DNA of 64,000 bases from assembly GCA_958298945.1 (NCBI GenBank), contig OY282607.1:78732868-78796867 (forward strand). Direction: 5' to 3'. This document shows, piece by piece, positions 1-11,619 of the stretch (positions are counted from its first letter, which is position 1; every line of letters starts with the position of its first letter). The translations under genes were made by a program, and so were the position numbers. The notes below the pieces were generated by a model, which was not told the origin of the DNA, made no database searches, and was given only the letters and a program-made list of their open reading frames with translations. Source of the stretch: Atherix ibis. Taxonomy: Eukaryota > Arthropoda > Insecta > Diptera > Athericidae.

Positions 1-177
1 AAGGTAAAAATACGAGTAGCTAACAAGGGGCAAAAGTAGTAACGTGGCCGGTAAATGTGATATTAAAATTTATAGTAAAGTGATTAATATCACATAGTAA
101 TGGTGGCGCATGTACAATATTGATGAGGAAAGAAAAGTTGGGAAGTAGAGAAGGAAGAGAAGAGGAAAAAGGTCAGA

Positions 178-1130
178 AAGTTACAAGATTGCTGACCACT
201 ACTCACTGAGCAAGGTACAGACCTAAAGTACTCTAATTTAAAAAGTAGGTAACACGGGAACCGAGACGCCCAAGAGAACGAAATTCAAAATATTAAATAG
301 ATCTTTCAGGATGCGAGTGAAGTCGAACCTGTTGTTCTGTAAAATATGATGAACTAGTTCTGTGCTCGATTATTGGTGAGGTGCTTAGGCATTTAAGTGG
401 TGGCTGTGGTTGACGCCTACATTGTGGGTACGATAAACGGATCGCAGCAGGGAGATAACTGGCAAATGTAGTAATACTTTGCAATTATCTCGGGTGTTGT
501 TACTGCTTATGACAGCAGAGGTTTAAGGTAGGCCTCGTCACAAGCAGTTGAGGTAATCAGCTTGTAAGTGATTACTTACTGCTAGTATTCAGTTATGGTT
601 TATGCGCTGATTGAGCGTATCTCAATCCCAGTAGTCGTGGGCGACCGGTGATATAAAATCTAAAGATGCGGTATAGCATCATTAAATATAGAGTACATAT
701 TTGTACAATTCTTAGGAATTTACAAGATTCCTGACCGTAGCTCAATGAGCGGAATACAAACCGAAGTGCTCTTAAAACAAAAATTGTTAACACGGGAACC
801 GGGATGCCCCATGGTGTTTAAACACACTGTGCCCGATTATGGTGAGGCACCATTTGGCAGCAACGTAGTGGCTGTGGTTAATACCCATATTGCGGGTACG
901 ATTTACGGATCGCGAATGGGAGATAACCGACAATAACTTGCAATTTGGTAACAACAGTAGACGTTTAAGTAGTCCTCGCCACCAGCAGGTGGAGTAGTCA
1001 ACTTGTAACTGATTACTAACTGTTAACTGCCAGTAATGATGGTGCGTTGATTGAGCGTAACTCAATCCCTATAGTCGTAGGCAACTCGTGGTTTTACGTT
1101 GAACACAATTAGGCCACGTTAAATAAGACA
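178..1130. repeat. Diverged tandem repeat, period about 540 bp, possibly LTR-derived
   Basis: Two diverged units lie head to tail. The words acaagatt, aacacgggaaccg, gtggctgtggtt, cggatcgc and gattgagcgta recur in the same order in about 180-655 and 720-1110. The spacing is near 540 bp at the start and about 440 bp towards the end, so one unit has lost about 100 bp. The last 120 bp also recur in inverse orientation at about 39565-39690, which makes this a dispersed repeat. No coding potential was found. An old LTR is one reading, but I could not define LTR ends. Confidence 0.6.
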
Positions 1131-1317
1131 TTGTAACTGTACATTTTAGAAACTGTCAAGCTTGGAAATGCCAAAATTATGGTTAGGTGTTGTTCTTTCT
1201 ACCATGGTACAAAATCTCTGGCAATATCAACCAGTTTAAATTTATTAAATTTATCAAAAATGGAATGCTATTAAGATGGGTATATTAACACAATCAGCGC
1301 AGAGGGATAAAATTATA

Positions 1318-1762
1318 TAGGGTGGACCATATAAAAGTTCCATTTTAAAATGGTGGACCATTTATAATCAATTGGATAATCAATTGAAATTCTGATATCA
1401 ATTGGCCGCCTTGGAGCTGTGATTTGAGCCCGTTGGATTATTTTCTGTAGGGACCCGTCAAGAATAAATGTTACGCAAGCCTTCCAGAGACAATTGAGGC
1501 CTTGAAACACAAAATCAGAGTTGCCATTGAAGAGATACAGGCCCATACAATCGGAAATGTACTGAAATATTGGGTCGAGCGAATAGGGTACTCTAATGCT
1601 AGCCGTGGCAGTCATTTAAATGATGTTGTATTTTATTCTTAAATTTCAAGGTTCAATCTTTCTAATATAATCGGAAATTTAAAAAAATATACACTAGTTT
1701 TTTTTTATTTACTTTTTAAAATGCAACTTTTAAATTTGCACCATATATATAGTCCACCCTAT
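1318..1762 (+). mobile_element. Internally deleted mariner-like DDE element with GGGTGGACC termini
   Basis: The element starts with tagggtggaccatataaaag and ends with gtccaccctata, short inverted ends flanked by TA. Inside, on the + strand, a decayed C-terminal transposase can be read from about 1410 to 1640: NWPPWSCDL, a stop in the next block, then SRGSHLNDVVF just before the stop codon. This matches the C-terminus of the DDE_3 transposases seen elsewhere in the window at 24.6-25.3 kb. A shorter relative with the same ends is at 50652-50809. It is non-autonomous, since the N-terminal and catalytic parts are missing. Confidence 0.7.
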
Positions 1763-2660
1763 ATTTTTAAGTTCAAAACATAAATATTATGGAGTGTCCT
1801 GCGCAATTGCCGCCTGACTTAAAACCGATTAAAAATTTATGGAGTATTATTGCTAATTTTAATTCATTTAGAAATAGCATATTATTTTAAATCTATATTT
1901 TTCGTACATTATATACGTGTATATAAAATTTCAACACCATTCTAACTTTATATACCATTTTAGTCTTCAAGCTGCTATTGTTATAAATTATGTAATAAAT
2001 CATTATGTGTCATTTTTTTTTGTATATATTTAATATAAATTAAATTTTGCATTTTATTTTGTGCACTGATATATTATTTTATTCGTAACTTGAAATAAAA
2101 ATGCACAAATATTTTATAAATTACTGTGGGATCTACTTTAATATAGATTTTTTTGAAATATTTGGTATTTTTTATCTCAATATAAGAGTTTCTTGTTTTT
2201 AAAAAAATGTTAATATATTTCTGTATATACATACTGCCACAACAATTATATAGAATTTTAATTGATTATTACTATTATAGTTATAAGAAAAGTTTGGCTT
2301 TTCATTAACCCATAAATTTTTTATGAAAAAAACCAAGAGTAACTCTGACCGAGAACCAAGTTTGTAAAAACTAATTTACTATTGCTATTTAATATTTTTT
2401 CTTAAAGTTCTACTTATGCACATATATTTATATTATTTTATTAAATGTTAGCTTGATTTCTACTTCAAATTAAATTAAGATTATTTTTAATAAAGAAAAT
2501 TATAAAATTCTTCTGAAATATTTACTGACTATTTGCTGACGAAATTTAGTTTTTTTTTTAAATCGTAAAAATTTCTATCAATAATAATAAAATAGAAATA
2601 GTTTTATTTATCAAAAGTAAAAAAATCTAGCAAATCTTTTTATATATGATGTGAGTCTAG
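1763..2660. other. AT-rich intergenic DNA, no gene seen
   Basis: Very AT-rich sequence with homopolymer runs. No open frame of note, no repeat ends and no RNA gene were recognised. Confidence 0.6.
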
Positions 2661-2670
2661 ACTAAAGTTT

Positions 2671-2815
2671 CTTTTTCGACAATTTATTGTTGCCGCGCAC
2701 AGTTGGTGAAACTGTCAAAATTGGTCTCACTGGTCGAAAAAAAATGAAATCCACGAACGACCGGTTCTGACGACGAATCTGCCATTTTACCGTCGCTCCC
2801 AGTGGCATTAACAAC
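2671..2815 (+). promoter_or_regulatory. sta: Probable RpSA start region and non-coding first exon
   Basis: A polypyrimidine start of the TOP type (tttctttttcg, about 2668-2678) stands where a ribosomal-protein gene would begin. A good donor (gtgagt, 2816-2821) follows the putative 5' UTR exon. The matching acceptor is tttttcttag, ending at 3015, 28 bp before the ATG. TOP-like starts are known for ribosomal protein genes. The exact start site is inferred. Confidence 0.4.
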
Positions 2816-3043
2816 GTGAGTACTCAATTGTCGATAGTTTTGAAGTAAAATATTGTTAATAATTTCGAAAAAATGGTATATATAAACAAAAAAAATAATA
2901 CTTAATATTATTCAATTTAGTATTTTTTTTTTTCAAATAAAATATCTTCATTTTAAAGGATATTTCCAATAAGTCTAGGCCACGTGCATGTTTGATGTCG
3001 TTTTTTTTTTCTTAGGTTATACGTAACTCTATAAAACGTAAAG

Positions 3044-4052
3044 ATGTCGGGAGGTTTAGATATTCTTTCTTTAAAAGAAGAGGATGTAACCAAAATGTTG
3101 ATAGCAACAACCCATTTGGGATCTGAAAATGTCAACTACCAAATGGAACAATATGTGTACAAGCGTCGCCCCGATGGGGTCAACATCATTAAACTTGGCC
3201 GCACTTGGGAGAAACTGTTGCTAGCTGCCCGTGCTATTGCAGCTATTGAACATCCACAAGAGGTATGGAAATGTGTTATTTAAAAAAAATATATATATTT
3301 TAACTATTATTATTTGTGATGATTTATATCTTTCGGGTCTGATAAGACATGAAGTAGAGCAATTTAACTGAACGAACAATCTCCCATCGCCTTTAAACTA
3401 AAAAAAAAAAATAGTGATTTGCAATAATAAAATTTAACCATTTTGCATGTAGGTCTTTGTGATTTCATCGAAATTGATAGGACAACGTGCCGTGTTGAAA
3501 TTTGCCAAGTACACCGAATCGACCCCAATTGCTGGTCGTTTCACTCCAGGTGCATTCACCAATCAAATTCAACAAGTATTCCGTGAACCGCGCCTGTTGG
3601 TTGTGACCGATCCCTTGGCCGATCATCAACCCATTGTTGAGGCGTCATATGTGAACATCCCAGTTATCGGATTTTGCAACACAGACAGTCCATTGAGATA
3701 CATCGACATTGCAATTCCATGCAACAACAAATCACCAAATTCGATTGGTTTGATGTGGTGGCTCTTGGCTAGAGAAATTCTCCGTCTACGATCCATTATA
3801 CCTCGTAGTTCCGAATGGTCAGTTGTCGTCGATTTGTTCTTCTATCGTGATCCTGATGAGGGCGAGAAGGAGGAAGTTATCGTCAAGGAGGCTCTGCCAG
3901 TAGCCAAATTGGAAGAGGTAACAGAAGCACCCGTTGAAGAAGCGACAAACTGGGTTGATGAAGTGGCCAATGCACCAGTTCCTGCAACTGATGACTGGAA
4001 CGCTCCAGACGATGCAGTTAAAAGTTCATGGGGTGGTGATGGCACTTTCTAA
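3044..4052 (+). CDS. sta: 40S ribosomal protein SA (stubarista/laminin-receptor family)
   Basis: CDS join(3044..3262, 3453..4052), 272 aa. RpSA is a small-subunit protein that binds near the mRNA exit side of the 40S ribosome. The protein starts [15 protein letters not shown] and carries the family blocks [50 protein letters not shown] and [13 protein letters not shown]. It ends in the acidic, Trp-rich tail typical of animal RpSA, with repeated NW/DW pairs and GGDGTF at the end. Length equals the fly protein (about 270 aa). The intron is phase 0 with GTATGG donor and TAG acceptor, and it contains a candidate snoRNA. A poly(A) signal AATAAA lies about 60 bp after the stop. The gene converges with the spindle gene at 4307-5445. 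No lesions were seen, so it is expected to be functional. Confidence 0.97.
3310..3376 (+). ncRNA. Candidate intronic C/D-box snoRNA in RpSA
   Basis: The only large RpSA intron holds boxes in the right order: C box GTGATGA (3316-3322), D' box CTGA (3339-3342), C'-like ATGAAGT (3349-3355) and D box CTGA (3368-3371). The 11 nt directly before D', ATCTTTCGGGT (3328-3338), are the exact complement of ACCCGAAAGAT, a conserved stretch of eukaryotic 28S rRNA where 2'-O-methylation is known. By the +5 rule the G of ACCCG would be the target. The terminal stem is weak and no target was recognised for the second guide, so this remains a candidate. Confidence 0.5.
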
Positions 4053-4306
4053 ATACCATATGTAATTTCCAATCAGCAAAATTTGTTTTTTTTTTTCTTT
4101 TATAATAATAATAATAAAAAAAAAACAATTTACGTGGGTGCGTTTTCTTATCAATTTTTTTTTTTCAGAAATAGCAAAGAAAAAATTAATTATAGTTACT
4201 AACTAGTGTTTATTAATGAATGCTCTTTTCTTTGTAAAACAAATTCCTGAAATGTTACAATTTATAAAAATACACAAAACAATACAAAAATCAATCGGTC
4301 GATTCC

Positions 4307-5445
4307 CTATTTGAATGGGTTTCGTCTTGCTTTAAAAACAGTCTCTTTACGTCGAGTATTCTCTTCTTGCCTCCTTCGTTCCTCTTCTTCCTGAAAATGT
4401 AAAAAAGTTATTGAATTTTCTTTTTTGATGGATAAGACATATTTTTTGAAGTCACCTGTGCCAAGCGTTTCCGTCGTTCTTCCATTCGTCTGTTCAGCTC
4501 CTCGTCGAAATGTTTCCTCTCTTGTAAACGTTTTTCCATATGCAAATTAAAAGGTTGCATATCCAGCTGATGCGGCTGTTTCTTGGGGCGGAATGGCTCC
4601 TCGTAAAGAACCTGGGCACTTCTGCTAGTAAACTTTTGTGGTTCGTTTTTCTTTTTGTATTCTTCAAGCTGCGAAATATTTTTTTTTTTATATATATACT
4701 TAGCGAATTCATAATTGCTTGTTTACCATTTTCTTCCTTCTCTCTTCTACTTCCCTCGATCGTTTGTAAACCATCGGAGTTTCTGGCATCGTGCAAGCAA
4801 TTAGTTGGCATTGGTCAGCAGATTGTTGGTTTTGTTGTTGCTGCTGCTTCGAATGAAGGGCATTGAAATTCGGCGCCGGACGACTGTGAAATATTCGATT
4901 TTTTCTCTCTTGTTCCAGTACTTGATGCACCCTGTTTTCTTTATTTTTTTTGTATATCTCTGTGTAATTATATACTCTTGGTGGTGCTTGTTTCTTTCCA
5001 ACATCGTTCGTATTGTTTGTAGAAATTTTCTCTTTCGTTTCAAAAGGTTGATTCATCAGATTTCGGGGGGTTTTTCGACTAGAATTTTTCCCATCTTTTT
5101 TTTCTCTATGAGATTTATCTTTAATATTTGTTGCATTCTTTGCGTTCTCCTTATTTTCTATTTTTTCCATTTCTTCAAAGAAACCTAAATCTAACATTTG
5201 AAATTCAATTAATTTTGTATAACGACACACCATTTTTATAAACAACAAAATCTTCTTACCGTCAGTGAATTTCTCATGTTTACTATGCTTATAATCTGCA
5301 ATTAAAAAGAAATTTTATAAACACACTTTATATAAATATCTGTGCTCTGTCTGCCTAATCAAATGTGCTTACTAAAAAAATTTTCCGAATGATTCAAATT
5401 GAACTGCCCGACATCCAGATCATCCCAATTGTAATTGTCTGCCAT
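4307..5445 (-). CDS. mei-38: TPX2-like spindle protein (mei-38-like)
   Basis: CDS complement(join(4307..4390, 4456..4668, 4727..5190, 5260..5295, 5373..5445)), 289 aa. All four introns have GT-AG ends and phases that fit. The start is MADNYNWDDLDVGQFNL. Near residue 150 is FHSRPAPNF, the F-x-x-x-P-x-P pattern of TPX2 family proteins, followed by PETPMVYKRSREVEERRKK. The C-terminus holds the TPX2-type block PFNLHMEKRLQERKHFDEEL and a highly charged helix. TPX2 proteins bind microtubules and act in spindle assembly. The fly member, mei-38, is short like this one. There is a small polyQ near residue 165. The gene is convergent with RpSA; its AATAAA (about 4209-4214) lies about 95 bp from the RpSA signal. 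The family call rests on short motifs, and orthology to mei-38 is inferred. Confidence 0.7.
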
Positions 5446-6548
5446 AGTAGGTAGCACACTATTGTTATTTTCCGTTATTGGTACTGTATATTAATTATAT
5501 AACACCGTAAATTACTGTTGCATACCAAGAACAATACAATCATTCAAAATTTTTTAATAGTGGAACAAAGATTGCTATTACGTCGCGCCCTTTTATACAA
5601 GCTTGCCTTTAACCAAATTCAAAAACACAAACTGACTGAAACGGACTAGTCCATCAAACGTCACGGAATAACGCAGTTCAAGTAAGAGCCTGCATTACCG
5701 ATTCTGTCCCAAACATTCCTCATGTAACAAACAAAATATGACAAAATAGAAAATTTCGTACGAAACAAGCGCAAATTTTTAAAAACAATTATTTGAAATT
5801 GTAAATTTTTCGATGAAAATAATTAAAATTACATTAACTTCAATCATAAATTTATATTTTTTTAGTATTTTTTCATAAAGTAATATTGATTAGAATAATT
5901 TTAAATACACCTAATTCTCTTTTTACACGATAGATACGTTCCGAAAAAATTCGTACAATAAACAATATTAGAAAAATCTTGATAAAGTTCACTTAAGAAT
6001 TTATTTCGTGCTTACACATTTTAATTCATTAAATATATTATAAAAAATAAATTATACTTTGAAAAAAAATAAGAAGATAGTATCTGAAATTTATTAACCT
6101 TTCACTTTCTGACAATAAACGCATACGTTTATGTAAGACTATACGTTTGCGTGAAAATATTTCTGTATTATCATCTCTATTCTCTTGTGTTGATAATTCA
6201 ATAGTTTTTAGAAGGAAATCAGTCATTAAAGATTGTGTTTGTTTTCGTGATAAACCGTTATAAAGATCCCTGTAATATGCCATTAATGATTTCAGTTCAC
6301 GTTTAAATTTTGCTCCTGAAACATTGGAACCAAACAACAATGTTACACGATCCTTTGCTACTTTAAAACCACCGGCAGTTTTCTGCGATTTTGCAACATA
6401 AGTTCTCCTAGGCATTCTCTTCCAAAAAAAGCCACTTTCATCTACATTCCAAACTTGATCCATCTTCAATAATTTTTCTAAGTTTTTGAGGAAATTCTTT
6501 TGCAGCCAATTTATCTGCACACGCAGTTTCTCGCTTAATTTTTATATA

Positions 6549-8960
6549 AGGTGTAGTAAAAAGTAATCCATTATTTTGCCAATAGATGGCTTTAGGAGTC
6601 TGTATCTCCCGTTTTAAAAGTGCGATCGGTTTGCACTAGATGGCGTTAGAAAGATAAAATTTCGTACTAAAAAAGCTTCTCATACAGTTTTTGTGATTAC
6701 TTGACTCAGTATTTTTTTAGCACGCGTCAAAGATGGACAACAACAAAGAGAAAATACGCCATATTTTACAGTTTTTCTTCGATAAAGGCGAAAACGCAAG
6801 CCAGGCAGCTGAAAATGTGAATAGTGTTTATGGTCCTGATCTTAGATTAAACAATACCTGGATAGGCCCTTATATGTATACGCAATTTTGTGTACAAATT
6901 TTTACGAGGGGGATATGACTGTCAAAAATTTTTTATGTAGACATGACACCCACTGCCATCTATGTGTCGTAATCGAAATTTATTTAATTGCAAAAGCATA
7001 ATTTATATTCATTTTAATTCACTTACTGGAAACAAAAATATAATTTAAATACAACGATAGGTCATTTTTATTTTTTGTACAATCTTTTGATACGAAATGG
7101 AATTCTATTTTAGGTTTATTATACATTTCGTAAATATCAATCAAATATACACCGCCTCAACTTTGTAGTCTTTCGGAGAGTTTGAAAACTTTAATTCTCC
7201 ATGAAAGTGGAGACTTGGGGGTTAGCTTTGTCATTTGTGAATCCGATGTTAACAGTTCAATGTTTACCATAAAATAATACAGTGCCGGTGTATATAAAGT
7301 GTGTGTAAGAAAGTTTAAGGGACCGAATTTTTTTGTCTATTTTCCATTGCTGTTTTCATTGTGTTATAATAAATAAAGTTTATTCTTCGGTAAGTTTATT
7401 ATTTAAATAAATTTGTTTTGATTGCTCTCAAACAATAAATTTGTTTTGATTTACTAAATAATATTGTTTTCATTTTTTTTTAGAATATAAGTTATTAATT
7501 ATTTAAGTACATTAAATTTTTCATATTGTAATTTAGTTTTAAAGCATTTCCTTTAATGTTGTATCCGATTAACATCTTATTGTGCACATAATTGCTTTCA
7601 TATAATCAAATAACTTACAATTCATATTTTTATATACTATTCCCCACTTTAAAAATTCTTTTTTAATAAATAATATACAGTGAAATAAATAAAATGAAAA
7701 TATATAATAAATAAAAAATATTTAAAAATAGAATACTGTGTTTTATTGCATATTTACAAAACTAATTCCATCAAACAAGACCCGCAATATTAAAAAATCT
7801 ACTTCTTGACGCATACGTGTATGTGTAAATGATATCACACATTAAAATGGTTTTAAACGAACCGCTTCAATCGCATACTGAACTTTTAAATTGGCCCCCA
7901 ATGATTTACGCCGTTTTTGTTGTATTGCATGTGTGTGCGTTCTATGAATGTATTGCCAACAAAATTTGGACAGAATTTTTGTGTAGAGGCCTATCCAGTA
8001 CTTCTTTAATCTAAGGTCCTGATACTGTAACAGTCAATCACGCGCAATTTTGGTTTCGTCGATTCCGTTCCGGTAATTTTGATGTCAAAGATGCACCACT
8101 CTCTGGAAGGCCAATTGTCGAAAATGTCGATAAAATAATGGAAATCTTCGAGTCCGACCGTCACGTAAGCACTGTTTCGATTGCCCAGGAGCTAAACATT
8201 GCACAAAAATCGTTTGGAACCACTTAAATAAGGCTGGATACAAAAAGAAGCTCGATGTATGGGTGCCACACGAGTTATCGCAAAAAAACCTCATGGACCG
8301 AATTTCCATCTGCGAATCGCTGCTGAATCGCAACAATATCGATCCATTTCTGAAGCGACAACGGTCGTGGTCAAATCGCGGTCACCCGTCGCAAACGGTG
8401 GTCAAGCCAGGATTGACAGCCAGGAAGGTTTTGGTGTGTGTTTGGTGGGACTGGCCGGGAATCATCTACTATGAGCTGCTCCCCTACGGCCGAACTCTTA
8501 ATTCGGACCTATACTGTCAACAATTGGACCGTCTGAAAGAAGCAATCGCCCAGAAGCGGCCAGCTTTGGCCAATAGGAGAGGAATTATGTTCCATCAGGA
8601 CAACGCCAGGCCGCATACAACGATAGTGACTCGCCGGAAGTTCCGGGACCTTGGTTGGGATGTTCTTATGCATCCACCTTATAGTCCGGACCTTGTGATT
8701 ATCACCTCTTCCTGTCTATGACGAATGATTGTGCAGGTGAAAAATTCGCCTCAAGAGAAGATTGTGAAAATCGACTGTCCCAGTTTTTTGCCAATAGGGA
8801 CGAGGGTTTCTATGAGAGAGGCATTATGAAATTACCTCCAAATTGGCAACAAGTTATCAAACAAAACGGTGCATATTTGACCTAAATCGTATCATTCTAT
8901 CTATGCTAAATAAAACCTTCAATTTAATGCAAAAATAATGGATTTCCTTTTACTACACCT
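6549..8960 (+). mobile_element. Mariner (family B) inserted in the Tigger-like element
   Basis: Inverted ends aggtgtagtaaaaagtaatcc (6549 on) and its complement (to 8960), with TA on both sides. The transposase begins at 6733 (MDNNKEKIRHILQFFFDKGE) and is cut at codon 36 by a MITE (6841-8015). It then resumes at 8024 with VTVNHAQFWFRRFRSG. The catalytic blocks HQDNARPHT and PPYSPDL are present, but the first Asp region is deleted compared with the sister copy at 28769-29985, and frameshifts occur. Without the MITE it would be about 1.23 kb, the normal mariner size. Confidence 0.88.
6841..8015. mobile_element. CTTAGATT-family MITE, copy 1
   Basis: Terminal inverted repeats of about 26 bp (cttagattaaacaatacctg at the left, the complement of cttagattaaagaagtactg at the right). 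It sits inside the mariner transposase frame and is flanked by a perfect 8-bp target duplication gtcctgat (6833-6840 and 8016-8023). No transposase is encoded. An internal hairpin ctttcggagag...ctccatgaaag (about 7172-7208) is shared with all other copies. An 8-bp TSD fits hAT or P superfamilies; which one is not decided here. Confidence 0.9.
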
Positions 8961-10022
8961 TATATTATGGAGAGCATGTCGTTTAAGAAAACTTGTCATC
9001 CAACCTGTAATTACAGAAAATTCAGGTTGTTTTGAGTGAGATGAAGTGCCTGGCTCAACTTCTTTAATACGTTTATAGATTCTTAATGCTGTTTCCTTGA
9101 TAGTAATTCCATCTACTGATATTCTTTTTTGTTATTTATCTTCAATCCACTTTACCAAAACTTTTTCCATCTTCTCTTTGCCAACATCTCTTATGTATAA
9201 GACATTCTTATGGTAGCTTCATGAATACCAAAATGCTTTCCGACAGCCGTTGGCACCTTGTCCTGTTGCAAGTTGATCTAAAATGTTAATTTTATTATCT
9301 AAACTGATCGTCTTCTTCTTCGTTTTTATTACAGGTAAATTATTTGACATTGTGTTAAGGCAACCAATAATATTTTTCATATTAATAATGCAAAGATTTG
9401 AAAATTATTTAAAACTTACCTTTTATTGAGTTAATTAATCTATACGAGCACTAAGTTTATTATATTTACAACTTTTTAAATATCCACATCAACTAAACGT
9501 CTTTCTTTCAACTCTCAAAACTAAACTAAATTGCGTAAAAAATACATTACGTCTTTACCCTACGCATAATTCGGCGAATCCCACTCATATAAACGACATA
9601 ATCTAACTGAAAAATTCATAAAAAACTTCATAGAATATTGAAAATCGTGTTAAAACAAAATAATTCGTGTAAAAAGAGAATTTTTTTTTCGTTTTAACTC
9701 GTGTTAAATCAAATTCGTATAAAAAAAATTCATGCAAAAAGAGAATTCGGTCATAAATATTTTTATAAGAATCTTTTTTTATAATTAAAATTAATGTTAT
9801 ATAATTTTACAAATAATAAAAAATTAAATTTAAAATGCAATACAGAACAAAGTATTTAACTATTTTCATATGCAAAAAATTAACTTTATTTTTATTTTAG
9901 TAAAAATATTAAATTATAATTTTCGTTTTTTTTTTTTTAAATTTGAAAAAGTTAATTTTTATGTGCGTTATTATTTATTATAAGTATTATTGTTAAATAG
10001 GTTATTTGGAAGGCATTTAACC

Positions 10023-11393
10023 CTTAGATTAAAGAAGTACTGGATAGGCCTCTACACAAAAATTCTGTCCAAATTTTGTTGGCAATACATTCATAGAACG
10101 CACACACATGCAATACAACAGAAACGGCGTAAATCATTGGGGGCCAATTTAAAAGTTCAGTATGCGATTGAAGCGGTTCGTTTAAAACCATTTTTCATGT
10201 GTGATATTTTTTTTAAATTTTTAAATATTTTTAGTATTATATTTTTAAATATTTTTTATTTATTATGTATTTTCATTTTATTTATTTCACTGTATATTAT
10301 TTATTAAAATACAATTTTTAAAGTGGGGAATAGTATATAAAAATATGAATTGTAAGTTATTTGATTATATGAAAACAATTATGTGTACAAATTTAAATTA
10401 ATTTCAAAAATGATAAATGAATTAAATGAGAAAATGTGATATTTTGTTTATGTTGAAATCAAACCACACCGCAACTTATTAAATATAAATTTTAATCTTA
10501 AACAAGCATAAGTATCATAGATGGAAAAACCTTAATTATAATATAAATGTGTGTTTATGAATGGAAATGGTAATTTAAATAGGCATTGTGCATTCAAATT
10601 AAATTAAAAAATAAAGCATTAATTACATAGAACATTACAATACATGAAGTTCTTGATAATATATAAGTTAATCGTATACAACATTAAAAGAAATGCTTTA
10701 AAACAAAAATAGAAAATGAAAAATTTAATGTACTTAAATAATTAATAACTTTAATTAATAAAAAATTAAAACAATATTATTTAGTAAATGCATTATAATA
10801 TGGTCTAATAGAGCAATCAAAACAAATTTATTTAAATGATAAGCTTACCGAAGAATAAACTTTATTTATTATAACACAATGAAAACAGCAATGGAAAATA
10901 GACAGAAAAATTCGGTCCCTTAAACTTTCTTACACATATTTTATATACACCGGCACTGTACTATTTTATGGTAAACATTGAACTTTCAACATCGGATTCA
11001 CAAATGACAAAGCTAACCCCCAAGTCTCCACTTTCATGGAGAATTAAAGTTTTCAAACTCTCCGAAAGTCTACAAAATTGAGGCGGTTTATATTTGATTG
11101 ATATTTACGAAATGTATAATAAACCTAAAATAGAATTCCATTTCGTAAGTACAAAAAATAAAAATGACCTATCGTTGTATTTAAATTGTATTTTTGTTTC
11201 CAATAAGTGAATTAAAATAAATATAAATTATGCTTTTGCAATTAAATAAATTTCGATTACGACACATAGATGGCAGTGGGTGTCATGTCTACATAAAAAA
11301 TTTTTGACAGTCATATCCCCCTCGTAAAAATTTGTACACAAAATTGCGTATACATACACGGTAAGGGCCTATCCAGGTATTCTTTAATCTAAG
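10023..11393. mobile_element. CTTAGATT-family MITE, copy 2 (opposite orientation)
   Basis: Starts cttagattaaagaagtactg and ends with the complement, ...attctttaatctaag. The flanking 8-mers are atttaacc (10015-10022) and atttaaac (11394-11401), a 7/8 match. It is close in sequence to copy 1 in reverse but retains about 200 bp more. The small open frame at 9990-10307 runs out of the host DNA into the element and is not a gene. Confidence 0.9.
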
Positions 11394-11619
11394 ATTTAAA
11401 CATTTTACTGCGGGCCGTCAATATATCGACACTTTATTATTGCGCGAAAACTGCATACCGTCGGGATATCGACTATTGCTCAGTTTGTTTTTAGATATCG
11501 ACCTGTTTGGACGTGTCTATAATAATCATAAATAAACTTTTAAAAAGTATATCGTGGTGAAAATAACATTAATTTTTGTATTTTTTTGATCAGTAAAAAT
11601 TGTTTATTTCCCTCACACG

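Larger units (their letters stand above)
5908..9752 (-). mobile_element. Tigger/pogo-like transposon, split by a nested insertion
   Basis: The ends carry inverted copies of a motif like cgtgtaaaaagagaatt (left 5910-5932 reversed, right about 9728-9752, with a second copy near 9666). The transposase is on the - strand in two halves. The N-terminal half (9350 down to about 8963) reads MSNNLPVIKTKKKTISLDNK, a psq-type helix-turn-helix start, then DVGKEKMEKVLVKWIEDK. The C-terminal half (6520-6038) has VWNVDESGFFWKRMPRRTYV and GGFKVAKDRVTLLFGSNVSG, the DDE_1 core of Tigger elements. A mariner (6549-8960) separates them. Stops and frameshifts mark it as dead. Confidence 0.8.

Noticed and set aside
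4540..5188. Hydrophobic frames on the + strand that look like membrane proteins
   Set aside because: Antisense shadows of the charged, Lys/Glu-rich TPX2-like exons.
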